This document shows, piece after piece, positions 26,049 to 34,831 of a stretch of 64,000 nucleotides of DNA. This DNA is from Microbacterium sp. 11MF. Lineage in GTDB: Bacteria; Actinomycetota; Actinomycetes; Actinomycetales; Microbacteriaceae. The position numbers and the translations under genes are program-made. Below the pieces are notes generated by a model, which was not told the DNA's origin, ran no database searches, and was given only the letters and a program-made list of their open reading frames with translations. Every line of letters begins with the position of its first letter. Within the stretch, counting starts at the first letter, position 1. The DNA lies in assembly GCF_000383475.1 (NCBI RefSeq), contig NZ_KB911460.1, positions 1 through 64,000 on the forward strand, read 5' to 3'.

Positions 26049-26372
26049 ATGACCGCCAAGGCAACGAGCGAGAGCACCTGGCAGCAGGACGTCATCGACG
26101 CCGAAGGCCCCGTTCTGGTGGACTTCTGGGCCGAGTGGTGCGGACCCTGTCGCATGGTCGGGCCCATCCTCGACGAGATCCAGACCGAGAACCCCGAGAA
26201 GATCACGGTTCTGAAGCTCAACGTCGACGAGAACCCGCAGCTCGCCATGCAGTACCAGATCACGTCGATCCCGGCGATGAAGGTCTTCAACAAGGGTGAG
26301 GTCGAGAAGACGATCATCGGTGCGAAGCCGAAGTTCGCCCTTCAGCAGGACCTCGCCGACTACATCGGCTGA
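26049..26372 (+). CDS. trxA: Thioredoxin
   Basis: 107 residues with the active site WCGPC at 30-34, cis-Pro in TSIPAMKVF, and the usual thioredoxin length. It reduces protein disulfides in the cytoplasm and is recharged by TrxB. AAGGAGAC lies 7-8 nt before the ATG. Read with trxB from the SigR-type promoter. Confidence 0.98.
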   Translation: MTAKATSESTWQQDVIDAEGPVLVDFWAEWCGPCRMVGPILDEIQTENPEKITVLKLNVDENPQLAMQYQITSIPAMKVFNKGEVEKTIIGAKPKFALQQDLADYIG

Positions 26373-26383
26373 GACACCGCTTC

Positions 26384-26422
26384 ACGAAGGACCCGCGCGA
26401 CTCCGGTCGCCGGGTCCTTCGT
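26384..26422 (+). terminator. Terminator after trxA
   Basis: ACGAAGGACCCG (26384-26395) and CGGGTCCTTCGT (26411-26422) form a 12-bp stem, followed by CGTTT. Confidence 0.75.
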
Positions 26423-26434
26423 CGTTTCACCCGG

Positions 26435-27442
26435 TCAACGCGAGAAACGCCGACGCCATCGCGCCCAGACCGAGCCCCGGCGGGCCGGGTGCAACTGCCG
26501 CCACACCATCCGGCCGGCCGGAGTTCGCTCGACGTGCTCGGCACCGGGCAGAGCGTCGATGTCGACGGTCCCCCGAACGATCCGGCCCACCTCGGTGGGC
26601 AGCCGGAACGCTCCGACAACGGCGTCGATCAGTACGTCGTCGTTGTCCCGCGTGAGCGTCTCCTCGATCTCGTTCCGCTCCACTCCGAGTTCTGCGAGCG
26701 CGGCATCCCGGTCGACCGGTCGTCCGAGGGCGCTCGACGACGACTGCCGGCCGCGCCCCAGCATCCGTTCGATGTCCGCGATCTGGCCGCGTGCATCGGA
26801 CACCGGTCGCCATCGCGCCTGCCAGCTGAACGTGAGATTCGGGATGCCGAGCATCTGAGCGTCGTGCGACCCGACCGCACCGCGCATCGCGTCGCGGCTC
26901 CAGACCTCCACCGTCAGCGAATCGCCGACAGCGGTGACGGCGACGACCGGACGCTGCGCACTCGGCCAGTAGTCCTGCGGTTCCCCGTGTGCCTGCAGAA
27001 CCCACCGCCCATCGATCGCGATGACGCTGACAGAGGCCTCGAGTTGCGCGGCGAAATCAGGCCGTCGCGCCGGGTCCCCCGTCACGCCACCGCCGATCAC
27101 GTACACACGCCGCCGCGGCGGCATCTCCGCGTCGCGCGTCGGCTCCGGTCGAGCGGATGCCGCCACGAAACACACGTCTGATTCGAGCGTGACGTCCGCC
27201 GACCACTCGCCCGCGAGCGATTCGACGACTCCTGGGGCGGATTCCACCGTCGGCTGTCGCCCCTCGATCGAGACGAGGACGTCGCCGGCGTCGTTCACCG
27301 CCGCCCGGGCGGCCGTCCGCCCCTCCACCACACCCACCACGCCGAGCACACCGCGACGGGCGAGTGAATCGGCAACGACGTCGACCGTGATGTCATCGGA
27401 GGCTCGGATATCGAGAGAGGCGATCCGGATGTCGCGTGGCAC
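26435..27442 (-). CDS. Hypothetical protein upstream of the par locus
   Basis: 335 residues, starting with GTG at 27442 six nucleotides after a TAGGCT box. Cytoplasmic, no membrane helix. N-terminal strand-rich part (about 1-100), a middle segment with RVYVIGGGVTGDPARRPDF, and a basic C-terminus rich in Arg/Trp. The text AVNDAGDVLVSIEGRQ and VIDAVVGAFRLPTEVGRIVR show a folded globular protein, but I do not recognise a family. A parS site lies 34 bp upstream. Confidence 0.75.
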   Translation of the reverse strand: MPRDIRIASLDIRASDDITVDVVADSLARRGVLGVVGVVEGRTAARAAVNDAGDVLVSIEGRQPTVESAPGVVESLAGEWSADVTLESDVCFVAASARPEPTRDAEMPPRRRVYVIGGGVTGDPARRPDFAAQLEASVSVIAIDGRWVLQAHGEPQDYWPSAQRPVVAVTAVGDSLTVEVWSRDAMRGAVGSHDAQMLGIPNLTFSWQARWRPVSDARGQIADIERMLGRGRQSSSSALGRPVDRDAALAELGVERNEIEETLTRDNDDVLIDAVVGAFRLPTEVGRIVRGTVDIDALPGAEHVERTPAGRMVWRQLHPARRGSVWARWRRRFSR

Positions 27443-27448
27443 GGCCCA

Positions 27449-27454
27449 AGCCTA
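27449..27454 (-). promoter_or_regulatory. -10 box TAGGCT, leaderless
   Basis: Minus strand, 6 nt before the GTG at 27442. parS site 1 lies roughly where upstream promoter elements would be. Confidence 0.55.
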
Positions 27455-27475
27455 CGTATCGCCGGTGAACGGCGA

Positions 27476-27491
27476 TGTTTCACGTGGAACG
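27476..27491. promoter_or_regulatory. parS: parS site 1
   Basis: TGTTTCACGTGGAACG differs from the canonical TGTTTCACGTGAAACA in one arm position and the last base. ParB spreads from such sites. Confidence 0.85.
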
Positions 27492-27492
27492 G

Positions 27493-27828
27493 TCAGGACG
27501 CGCGGACGGACAGATCCCAGGTGCGGTGTGGCTCGCTGCCGAGTAGTCGCCACACAGCCGGGCTCAGCGCAGGGTAATCCAGCGCGATCTGGCGCAGAAC
27601 CCGGTAATTGCGCGCCTGCGTCGGCCGCTGACCGCCGTCGGAGGCGATGTTCTCCGCCCGAAGTGTCAGGACGACCAACTCGTCGACCGTGGGGAGGTCC
27701 TCCATGAAGGCCCAGGGATCCTCACCGTCGCGAAGACGCTCTTCGACGAGCACAGAGAGCTCGTCCGCGGCCTCGGCACGCAACACCTCGAGGCTGGCGC
27801 GACGAGGGAGGTTCGGGCTGTCACTCAC
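27493..27828 (-). CDS. Conserved hypothetical protein next to parB
   Basis: 111 residues, start GTG 27828 with a TAGGCT box six nucleotides upstream. Soluble, largely helical, acidic N-terminal half (EAADELSVLVEERLRDGEDP) and a C-terminal RNYRVLRQIALDYPALSPAV. I do not recognise the family. Small proteins of this kind sit downstream of parB in other Microbacteriaceae by my recollection; role unknown. Confidence 0.78.
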   Translation of the reverse strand: MSDSPNLPRRASLEVLRAEAADELSVLVEERLRDGEDPWAFMEDLPTVDELVVLTLRAENIASDGGQRPTQARNYRVLRQIALDYPALSPAVWRLLGSEPHRTWDLSVRAS

Positions 27829-27834
27829 TCATCC

Positions 27835-27840
27835 AGCCTA
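27835..27840 (-). promoter_or_regulatory. -10 box TAGGCT, leaderless
   Basis: Minus strand, 6 nt before the GTG at 27828. Confidence 0.5.
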
Positions 27841-27878
27841 CGCTCGACCCCTGGGAAGGAGGGCCGCTGAGCTGCGGA

Positions 27879-28862
27879 TCAGGCTCCGCCGAACTCCGTT
27901 TCACCCAGTTCGCCGAGGATTCGGTTCAGGTCCTGGATGGTGGCGAAATCAATGCTGATCTGCCCTTTTCGCGCAGACAGCGAGATCTTCACCTTGGTGT
28001 TGAGTCGGTCCCCCAGCCGCTCTGCCACGTCGTCGAGGTGCGCGCGACGCGTTCCCGCCTTCGGGAGCGGCCGCACCCGGTTGCCGATCGTCTTAGCCGC
28101 CGCCTCGGCGGCGCGAACCGACAGATCCTCGTTGACGATCTTGTCGGCGAGCCGGGCCATGGTGTCGGTGTCCTCGACCGACAGGATGGCGCGGGCATGT
28201 CCCGCGCTGAGAACACCGGCGGCCACACGCTGCTGCACCGGGACCGGCAGCTTCAGCAGACGGATCGTGTTGCTGATCTGCGGACGCGATCGTCCGATGC
28301 GCGTCGCGAGCTCCTCCTGGGTGATCCCGAAGTCCTCGAGCAGCTGCTGATACGCGGATGCCTCTTCCAGAGGATTCAGCTGGGACCGGTGGAGGTTCTC
28401 CAACAGCGCGTCACGAAGGAGGTTCTCATCCTCCGTCTCGCGCAGGACAGCCGGAATCGCGGTCAGTCCTGCCTCGCGAGCAGCGCGCGTGCGCCGCTCG
28501 CCCATGATGAGCTCGAACTCACCGTCGTCGTTGCGGCGAACGACCACGGGCTGGAGCACACCGAACTCGCGAACACTGTGGACCAGCTCCGCGAGATCAT
28601 CCGCATCGAAGTTGGTACGCGGCTGACGCGGGTTCGGGACGATGGCGTTCGGATCGACCTCGATGAGGCGCGTACCGGGGACCGCCACCAGGTCATCGGC
28701 CGGCGATGCGGCGGCGGCATCCGTCCCCGACTCAGTCTTCGTCGCCGCGGCATCCGACAGGGATGCGCCCGGGAAGAACACGTCCACGGGTCGCGCTTCT
28801 GAGGAGTCCTGGGTGGGGATGAGGGCACCGATGCCGCGGCCCAATCCGGTTCTCTTAGCCAT
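27879..28862 (-). CDS. parB: Chromosome partitioning protein ParB
   Basis: 327 residues. ParB is a CTP-dependent clamp loaded at parS that drives origin segregation with ParA. Domains: N-terminal ParA-interaction peptide (RTGLGRGIGALIP), CTPase/N-domain with PRQPRTNFD and GERRTRAA (Thr replaces the Trp often seen in GERRWRA), central helix-turn-helix (TQEELATRIGRSRPQISNTI), and C-terminal dimerisation domain. It overlaps the parA stop by one base. Confidence 0.97.
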   Translation of the reverse strand: MAKRTGLGRGIGALIPTQDSSEARPVDVFFPGASLSDAAATKTESGTDAAAASPADDLVAVPGTRLIEVDPNAIVPNPRQPRTNFDADDLAELVHSVREFGVLQPVVVRRNDDGEFELIMGERRTRAAREAGLTAIPAVLRETEDENLLRDALLENLHRSQLNPLEEASAYQQLLEDFGITQEELATRIGRSRPQISNTIRLLKLPVPVQQRVAAGVLSAGHARAILSVEDTDTMARLADKIVNEDLSVRAAEAAAKTIGNRVRPLPKAGTRRAHLDDVAERLGDRLNTKVKISLSARKGQISIDFATIQDLNRILGELGETEFGGA

Positions 28863-29791
28863 CAGTGGGCTCCTTCGTCTGATTTCTGCTGGTGACCGCG
28901 CCGAACGATCTCGACGGCGGCCTCGCGATACGCGACCGCACCGACGGACTGGCCGTCATAGGCGATGACTGTCTGACCGAAGCTCGGCGCCTCGGAGATG
29001 CGGACCGAACGCGGGATGACCGTGGTGAGCACCGTCTCGGGGAAATGTGTGCGCACTTCATCCGCCACCTGCTGTGCCAGGCGGGTGCGACCGTCGTACA
29101 TCGTCAGCAGGATCGTCGACAGGTGCAGTGACGTGTTCAGGTGCTTCTGGATCATCGTCACACTGCCGAGCAGCTGGCTCAGTCCTTCGAGCGCGTAATA
29201 CTCGCACTGGATCGGGATGAGGACCTCCGTCGCAGCCGTGAAGGCGTTGATCGTGAGGAGTCCGAGCGACGGCGGGCAGTCGATGAAGACGAAATCCACG
29301 TGGTTGTCGCGCAGGTACGTGTCCAGAGCCGTCCGCAGACGGTGTTCGCGTGCCACCTTGGACACCAACTCGATCTCGGCGCCCGCGAGGTTGATCGTGG
29401 AGGGCGCGCAGAGGAGGTTGGGCGATTCCGGACTCGTCTGGATGACGTCGGCGAGCGGCTCCTCATCGATGAGGACGTCGTAGATACTCGCAACGTCGGC
29501 GCTGTGCGGGATGCCGAGTGCCGTCGAGGCGTTCCCCTGCGGATCCAGGTCGATCACGAGCACACGGGCGCCGACTGAAGCCAGCCCCGCAGCGAGGTTG
29601 ACGGTGGTCGTGGTCTTTCCCACGCCACCCTTCTGGTTCGACACCGTCAGGACGCGGGTCGTGTCGTCGAACTCGACGTGCACGTCTGCCAGCGCTTTCC
29701 GACGCGACGTGAGATCTGCGAGTTCACGCGCGATCGGACTGTCGTCGAAAGAGAAGGGTGCGGGAGAGGTCTTGTTCTCCGAATCCGGCAC
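28862..29791 (-). CDS. parA: Chromosome partitioning ATPase ParA
   Basis: 309 residues with the deviant Walker A NQKGGVGKTTTTVNLAAGLA, Walker B VFIDCPPSLGLLTINA, and VIPRSVRISEAPSFGQTV near the C-terminus. About 45 extra residues precede the ATPase core. ParA-ATP binds nucleoid DNA and moves ParB-parS complexes. Co-transcribed with parB. A 170-bp spacer carrying three parS sites lies upstream. Confidence 0.97.
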   Translation of the reverse strand: MPDSENKTSPAPFSFDDSPIARELADLTSRRKALADVHVEFDDTTRVLTVSNQKGGVGKTTTTVNLAAGLASVGARVLVIDLDPQGNASTALGIPHSADVASIYDVLIDEEPLADVIQTSPESPNLLCAPSTINLAGAEIELVSKVAREHRLRTALDTYLRDNHVDFVFIDCPPSLGLLTINAFTAATEVLIPIQCEYYALEGLSQLLGSVTMIQKHLNTSLHLSTILLTMYDGRTRLAQQVADEVRTHFPETVLTTVIPRSVRISEAPSFGQTVIAYDGQSVGAVAYREAAVEIVRRGHQQKSDEGAH

Positions 29792-29861
29792 CTGTTACTC
29801 CTGTCGTGTCGAGGACCATCCCACTGTAGTCGAGGCCTCCCCCGACCGCGGACGGTCATGA

Positions 29862-29877
29862 TGTTTCACGTGAAACG
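29862..29877. promoter_or_regulatory. parS: parS site 2
   Basis: TGTTTCACGTGAAACG, matching the consensus at 15 of 16 positions; between parA and rsmG. Confidence 0.95.
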
Positions 29878-29896
29878 AGCCGGTTCGATCCGAGTG

Positions 29897-29912
29897 TGTT
29901 TCACGTGAAACG
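29897..29912. promoter_or_regulatory. parS: parS site 3
   Basis: TGTTTCACGTGAAACG, 35 bp from site 2 (start to start). Confidence 0.95.
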
Positions 29913-29939
29913 GAATCCAGTCACCGCGCCGGGCCGTGA

Positions 29940-29955
29940 TGTTCCACGTGAAACG
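29940..29955. promoter_or_regulatory. parS: parS site 4
   Basis: TGTTCCACGTGAAACG, one arm mismatch; immediately before the rsmG stop. Confidence 0.85.
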
Positions 29956-29960
29956 TCGTG

Positions 29961-30605
29961 TCAGCGCACGGTGGCGCGGATGACGCGGGTGGGCTCATCG
30001 ACAACCCCATCGCCGACCGGCTCGATCCGGACGTGGGAGAGCCGGAACTTCCGGATCACTTTCTCGGCCGCCGTGATCTCATTCGCAGCATTCGCACCCT
30101 TCAGAAGGATGAGCTCGCCGCCATCACGGACCAACGGTGCAGTGATCGGGATGAGCGTGCGGAACGCGCTGACCGCGCGTGCAGTGACGGCATCCAGAAC
30201 CGGACCTTCCGCCCAATCCTCGCCGCGGCCACGAACGATCTCGACGTTGTCGAGGTGCAGATCGTTCGTCTGCTCTGTCAGCCACGCGATACGACGTTCC
30301 ATCGGCTCGATGAGCACCCAGCGCACATCCGGCCGTGCGATCGCGAGCACGAGGCCGGGCAGTCCCGCACCCGATCCGATGTCACCGACTCGAGCGCCGG
30401 CCGTGAACAGGGGTGCGGCGACCGCACTGTTCAGAATGTGGCGCGTCCAGATGCGGGGGAGTTCGAGCGGGCCGATGAGCCCACGCTCTTCACCCTGCGC
30501 GATCAGCGCGTCGGTGAACCGCCGTGCCAGGTCGAGGCGTTCACCGAAGACGGATGCCGCGCCTGCCGGCTCGATCTCGGGTGTTTCACGTGAAACGTCA
30601 GCCAC
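29961..30605 (-). CDS. rsmG: 16S rRNA (guanine-527-N7) methyltransferase RsmG
   Basis: 214 residues from GTG 30605; another GTG at 30632 is possible but extends the overlap with jag. SAM-binding motif VGDIGSGAGLPGLVLAIARP is clear, followed by the LIEPMERRIAWLTEQ strand. It methylates G527 of 16S rRNA; its loss gives low-level streptomycin resistance in other bacteria. The N-terminal VSRET is encoded by parS site 5. Confidence 0.95.
   Translation of the reverse strand: MADVSRETPEIEPAGAASVFGERLDLARRFTDALIAQGEERGLIGPLELPRIWTRHILNSAVAAPLFTAGARVGDIGSGAGLPGLVLAIARPDVRWVLIEPMERRIAWLTEQTNDLHLDNVEIVRGRGEDWAEGPVLDAVTARAVSAFRTLIPITAPLVRDGGELILLKGANAANEITAAEKVIRKFRLSHVRIEPVGDGVVDEPTRVIRATVR
30582..30597. 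promoter_or_regulatory. parS: parS site 5, inside rsmG
   Basis: TGTTTCACGTGAAACG lies in the first codons of rsmG, where it encodes VSRET on the minus strand. Confidence 0.95.
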
Positions 30606-31104
30606 GACGGAGAACCGTGTGACGGTCTGCACCCTCGCCGTACGACTCCGACACCAGACCGTGCTCGGCGGCGATATCGTGGATCAGCTTGCGCTCATAG
30701 CTGGACATGGGCGGAAGGGATGCCTGCGACGCACCGTCATCGAGACGCTCGACCGCTCGTTCGACGAGCTTCTGCAGCTGACCGCGACGTGCATCACGCG
30801 AACCGCCGACGTCGAGGATCAGTCGCGAGAAGCGTCCGGTCTTCGTCTGCACGGCGATGCGGGTGAGCTCCTGCAGAGCCTGGACCGTGTCGGGGTCGGC
30901 GAGCAGCGACAGTGCGTCGGCCTGCTCGTTCTCGACCGACACGTAGGCACGGCCGGCGCGAACGTCGAGAGTCAGGTCGCCATCGATGTCGGCGATGTCG
31001 AGGATCCCCTCGACGAAGTCCGCCGCGATGTCGCCTTCCTGCTCGAGCTCGTCGACGGTGGGCTCAGGACGCGCGCTGGGGTTCTGTTCAGTGGTCGTCA
31101 TCAT
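30598..31104 (-). CDS. jag: Jag/KhpB RNA-binding protein (KH-R3H)
   Basis: 168 residues. An acidic N-terminal lead is followed by a KH domain (about 30-95, with LDVRAGRAYVSVENEQADAL) and an R3H domain (about 100-165, SYERKLIHDIAAEHG). The Jag-N domain of firmicute proteins is absent, as in other actinobacteria. It binds RNA with KhpA and influences cell-wall growth. GAAGGATC precedes the tandem ATGs. Between yidC and rsmG as usual. Confidence 0.95.
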   Translation of the reverse strand: MMTTTEQNPSARPEPTVDELEQEGDIAADFVEGILDIADIDGDLTLDVRAGRAYVSVENEQADALSLLADPDTVQALQELTRIAVQTKTGRFSRLILDVGGSRDARRGQLQKLVERAVERLDDGASQASLPPMSSYERKLIHDIAAEHGLVSESYGEGADRHTVLRRG

Positions 31105-31122
31105 CGTGATCCTTCGCTTCCG

Positions 31123-32223
31123 TCAGGACGTGCCGTCCTGCTTGCCCTTCTGAGCCTGCTTCTTCGCACGGTTCTTGCTCACGGGCTGCTGCCGCTTGGG
31201 GGCTGCCGCCTTCGCGCGCTCCGCCTCTTCGAGCAGTCGCTGCTGCTCGGCCTCGTACTTGGCCATCGGGATGACCTTGCCGGTGGCGTCGAGCGCCTTC
31301 CCCTTCTTGGCCAGGCGCTCCTCGCGGGCCTTGGCGGCCTCCGAGCCCGGCGTCGGAAGGTTACGGATGACGATGAACTGCTGGACCATGGTCCAGATGT
31401 TCGACGTGAACCAGTACATGACCACGCCGAGGGGGAAGAAGACACCCGAGAAGATGAAGGCGAGGGGGAGGACGTAGAGCATGATGCGCTGCATCTGGTA
31501 CGCCTGGCCGGTCTTGGCCTCGGGGGAGAGGTTCTTCGAGATGATCTGCAGCTGCGTGAAGAACTGCGACAGGATCATCAGGATGACGAGGATCACGAGG
31601 ATCACGACCGTCGCGGTCTGATTCGTGTTGATGGCATCGATCATGTTGACGTGCAGCGGTGCCACACCGAAGAGTTCGGCGTTGTAGAACTCGCGCGTCA
31701 GGACGGGGTTGAGCAGCCCGGTGCCGCCGACGCCCCACTCCGCGTGTCGCTTGACCTCACTGAGCGTGTAGAACATGCCGAGGAGGATGGGCATCTGCAC
31801 GAGCAGGGGAAGACAGCTCGACAACGGTGACGTGCCGTGCTTCTTGTACATCGCCATGGTCTCGCGACTCATGGCCTCGCGAGAGAGCTGGTCGCGCTTA
31901 CCCCGGTAGCGCTCCTGGATCTTGCGCATCTCGGGCGCGAGTTCCATCATCTTCCGCTGGCTCTTGATCTGCCGAACGAAGAGCGGGATCAGCGCGGCAC
32001 GCACCACGATGACGAGGCCGACGATGGACAAAACCCAGGTCAGACCGGCATCCGGCTGCAGCCCGATCGACGTGAAGACCCAGTGCCAGAAGACGAGGAT
32101 CGCCTCGACGACGAACTTGAACGGCCAGAGGATGGTGCTGAAGAAGTCCAGTCCGCCCGGTTTCGGGGTCGTCGGGTTCGGGAGCGGAGGCAGGGTCGCC
32201 GCGGCGGCGAAGAGATCCACCAA
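31123..32223 (-). CDS. yidC: Membrane protein insertase YidC
   Basis: 366 residues. Inserts membrane proteins alone or with Sec. Helices around residues 28-50 (FFSTILWPFKFVVEAILVFW), 60-82, 140-160, 205-228 and 245-270 fit the core of the Oxa1 family; the cytoplasmic loop QIKSQRKMMELAPEMRKIQE is conserved. The C-terminus is long, basic and Gln/Lys-rich, a ribosome-binding type tail. Start is TTG 32223 (AAAGGA 7 nt upstream) or GTG 32220. Confidence 0.96.
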   Translation of the reverse strand: MVDLFAAAATLPPLPNPTTPKPGGLDFFSTILWPFKFVVEAILVFWHWVFTSIGLQPDAGLTWVLSIVGLVIVVRAALIPLFVRQIKSQRKMMELAPEMRKIQERYRGKRDQLSREAMSRETMAMYKKHGTSPLSSCLPLLVQMPILLGMFYTLSEVKRHAEWGVGGTGLLNPVLTREFYNAELFGVAPLHVNMIDAINTNQTATVVILVILVILMILSQFFTQLQIISKNLSPEAKTGQAYQMQRIMLYVLPLAFIFSGVFFPLGVVMYWFTSNIWTMVQQFIVIRNLPTPGSEAAKAREERLAKKGKALDATGKVIPMAKYEAEQQRLLEEAERAKAAAPKRQQPVSKNRAKKQAQKGKQDGTS

Positions 32224-32226
32224 GGA

Positions 32227-32538
32227 TCAGTCCTTTCTGCGGGGCACGACGAAGCCGTGCGAAGTCAGGTCGTGCCGGAAGTGCGTGTGGGCGGGAACGT
32301 CGTCGATGCCGCCCGCTGCCCACGGGTGGCATCGTGCGAGGCGGGAGGCTGCGAGAGCCGAGCCCTTAATCACACCGTGCTGTTGCACCGCGCCGAGCGC
32401 GTAGGCCGAACACGACGGATAGTACTTGCACACGTCGCCGTACACCTGGGAGATGGTGGCCCGGTATCCGTGCAAAAAACCGATGACGGCGTTGCGGGGG
32501 AGAAGCAGAACGGATGCCGGCAGTGCCGCGGCATCCAT
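32227..32538 (-). CDS. yidD: Membrane protein insertion efficiency factor YidD
   Basis: 103 residues from ATG 32538, preceded by GAGGAG. The YidD core is intact: CKYYPSCSAYALGAVQQHGV followed by ARCHPW, with the three conserved cysteines. It lies between rnpA and yidC in the conserved order and is separated from yidC by three bases. The in-frame upstream extension to 32607 has no ribosome-binding site. Confidence 0.95.
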   Translation of the reverse strand: MDAAALPASVLLLPRNAVIGFLHGYRATISQVYGDVCKYYPSCSAYALGAVQQHGVIKGSALAASRLARCHPWAAGGIDDVPAHTHFRHDLTSHGFVVPRRKD

Positions 32539-32579
32539 CACCGCTTCTCCTCGTGTGTACGAGGGGAGTGGTGCGGAGC

Positions 32580-32918
32580 TCACGCGGCGGCCTTCCGCTC
32601 GAGGCACCGGACCACTTCGGTTCGGAGATCCGAATAGTCGGCGGATGCCGCTGACGGCAGCACGCGGATCACCACGTCGGCACCCGGTCGCACGTCGGCG
32701 AGAGCCTCAGCGCAGATCGCTTTCAGGCGGCGCCGGACGGTATTGCGCACGACAGCGCCCCCCACGCGCTTGCTCACGATGAAGCCGAAGCGTGGGGGGC
32801 GCTGCTCAGACGTGCTGACCACATGGGTCACGGTGTGCGCTGCCGCACAGCGAGAACCTCCGCGGACGACGGAACGGTAGTCCGCCCCGCGGGTGATGCG
32901 ATTCCCGCGCGCCAGCAC
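32580..32918 (-). CDS. rnpA: Ribonuclease P protein component
   Basis: 112 residues. Binds RNase P RNA and helps process tRNA 5' ends. The RNR-like signature KRVGGAVVRNTVRRRLKAIC is present, with the N-terminal RITRGADYRSVVRGG. It follows rpmH by 9 bp, as in nearly all bacteria. The P RNA (rnpB) is not in this window. Confidence 0.96.
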   Translation of the reverse strand: MLARGNRITRGADYRSVVRGGSRCAAAHTVTHVVSTSEQRPPRFGFIVSKRVGGAVVRNTVRRRLKAICAEALADVRPGADVVIRVLPSAASADYSDLRTEVVRCLERKAAA

Positions 32919-32927
32919 CGTGTGGCG

Positions 32928-33065
32928 TCAGGCCGAGAGCTCGGTGCGCCCCTTGGCGCGACGAGCCGAGAGGATGGCGCGGCCGGCGCGCGTGTGCATG
33001 CGGGCGCGGAAGCCGTGCTTCTTGGCGCGGCGGCGGTTGTTGGGCTGGAACGTGCGCTTGCTCAT
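32928..33065 (-). CDS. rpmH: 50S ribosomal protein L34
   Basis: 45 residues: begins [19 protein letters not shown] and ends GRTELSA. Basic, Arg-rich, standard length and content for L34. Too short for most ORF cut-offs but unmistakable by sequence and place, between dnaA (divergent) and rnpA. Confidence 0.97.
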   Translation of the reverse strand: MSKRTFQPNNRRRAKKHGFRARMHTRAGRAILSARRAKGRTELSA

Positions 33066-33369
33066 GAAGATCACTCCGGGAAGGCGGGGTCACCCGAACG
33101 CTCGAGACCGGGGACACAGGTACATGGGGGACCCACGCCGAAAAGGCGCAAGTCAACCGACCTAGGATACGTCGAGATTTCTGAGATCCCAAACCGGGAC
33201 GCCGACCGGCCATTATCCACCGATGCCGGAAGCGGCCTGGCGACGACACGCGGGCCGGTTCTACAGTGGGTTTTGCCTTGCGGAGCCCTGATGACTAGCG
33301 TGATCCGGACACTTATCCACAGGTTGTGCACAGACCCGTACACACCATTGTCCACACCCCGGGAGGGTC
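33066..33369. other. rpmH-dnaA divergent spacer with DnaA boxes
   Basis: 304 bp with no gene. It contains DnaA-box-like 9-mers: TTATCCACC (33213), TTATCCACA (33313), TTGTGCACA (33324) and TTGTCCACA (33348), all within about 160 bp of the dnaA start. They suit autoregulation of dnaA and may be part of a bipartite origin. The dnaA ATG at 33370 follows GGGAGGGTC. Confidence 0.7.
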
Positions 33370-34794
33370 ATGTCCGAGCACGAACTTCCAGATGTCCCCG
33401 TCTGGAGCGCTGTGCTCGACGTGCTGGCCCAGGACGACCGCGTGACACCGCAGCTGCACGGGTTCGTGAACCTCGCCGTCGCGCAGGGCGTGATGAGCGG
33501 CACCCTCTACCTCGATGTGCCGAACGATCTGACCGCGGGTCAGTTCAACAAGCGTCTGCGCGGGCCGATCATGGAGGCCCTCGCCCAGGTGGATGCCGAG
33601 CCGGCGGCGAGCACATTCCGTGTCGTGGTCAATCCCGAACTGGGTGACGCGCACCTCACCGCCCCGGTCCCCGTCCAGTCGGCGCTCGCGCCGACACCTT
33701 CGGCGCCGACGCGACCCGGAGCGGACGACTACGCGGAGCAGGCGGCCCCGGCATCCCGCAACGACACCCGACTGAACCCGAAGTACACGTTCGACAGCTT
33801 CGTCATCGGGCAGTCCAACCGCTTCGCCCACGCCGCCGCCGTCGCGGTCGCCGAGGCGCCCGCGAAGGCCTACAACCCGCTCTTCATCTACGGAGACTCG
33901 GGGCTCGGGAAGACCCACCTGCTGCACGCGATCGGCGATTACGCCATCAACCTCTACACGGGCATCAAGGTCCGGTACGTCTCGAGCGAGGAGTTCACGA
34001 ACGACTTCATCAACTCGATCGTGAACAACCGCGCCTCCGCGTTCCAGGCCCGCTACCGGGATGTCGACATCCTCCTGATCGACGACATCCAGTTCCTGCA
34101 GGGTCGCGCCGAGACGCAGGAGGCGTTCTTCCACACCTTCAACCAGCTGCACGACCACGACAAGCAGGTGGTGATCACGAGCGATGTGCCGCCGCGACAC
34201 CTCACCGGGTTCGAGGACCGGATGCGGAGCCGCTTCGAGTGGGGCCTCATCACCGACGTGCAGGCTCCCGACCTCGAGACCCGTATCGCGATCCTCCGGA
34301 AGAAGGCGCAGTCCGAACGCCTGCAGGTCCCCGACGAAGTGCTCGAGTACATCGCGACGAAGGTGTCGAGCAACATCCGCGAGCTCGAGGGCGCCCTCAT
34401 CCGCGTCTCGGCGTTCGCGAGTCTCAACCGGTCGAACCTCGACATCTCCCTCGCGCAGACCGTCCTCCGCGACATCGTCGACCAGGATGACGCGAACGTC
34501 ATCTCGCCGACCGACATCATCTCCGCCACAGCGCAGTACTTCCGCCTCACGGTGGACGACCTCTACGGCTCGAGCCGCTCGCAGTCGGTCGCAACCGCCC
34601 GCCAGATCGCCATGTACCTGTGCCGTGAGCGCACGAGCCTGTCGTTGCCGAAGATCGGTCAGCTCTTCGGCAACCGGGACCACACGACCGTGATGTACGC
34701 CTACAAGAAGATCAGCGAGCTCATGAAGGAGCGACGCTCGATCTACAACCAGGTGTCCGAGATCACGTCGCAACTCGGCCGTTCGGCGCGCTGA
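33370..34794 (+). CDS. dnaA: Chromosomal replication initiator DnaA
   Basis: 474 residues. Domain I (about 1-85), a linker, the AAA+ domain with Walker A GDSGLGKT (175-182), Walker [11 protein letters not shown] and arginine-finger region, and domain IV DNA-binding helices with the signature [14 protein letters not shown]. It opens oriC and loads DnaB. The linker is short compared with Streptomyces DnaA. Its stop codon lies in a 22-bp tandem duplication. Confidence 0.98.
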   Translation: MSEHELPDVPVWSAVLDVLAQDDRVTPQLHGFVNLAVAQGVMSGTLYLDVPNDLTAGQFNKRLRGPIMEALAQVDAEPAASTFRVVVNPELGDAHLTAPVPVQSALAPTPSAPTRPGADDYAEQAAPASRNDTRLNPKYTFDSFVIGQSNRFAHAAAVAVAEAPAKAYNPLFIYGDSGLGKTHLLHAIGDYAINLYTGIKVRYVSSEEFTNDFINSIVNNRASAFQARYRDVDILLIDDIQFLQGRAETQEAFFHTFNQLHDHDKQVVITSDVPPRHLTGFEDRMRSRFEWGLITDVQAPDLETRIAILRKKAQSERLQVPDEVLEYIATKVSSNIRELEGALIRVSAFASLNRSNLDISLAQTVLRDIVDQDDANVISPTDIISATAQYFRLTVDDLYGSSRSQSVATARQIAMYLCRERTSLSLPKIGQLFGNRDHTTVMYAYKKISELMKERRSIYNQVSEITSQLGRSAR

Positions 34795-34831
34795 AGCTCG
34801 CACACACCCACGCTGAAGCTCGCACACGCCC
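34789..34831 (+). repeat. Tandem 22-bp duplication across the dnaA stop codon
   Basis: CGCTGAAGCTCGCACACACCC (34789-34809) is repeated at 34811-34831 with one base changed. The first copy includes the dnaA stop. Confidence 0.85.
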
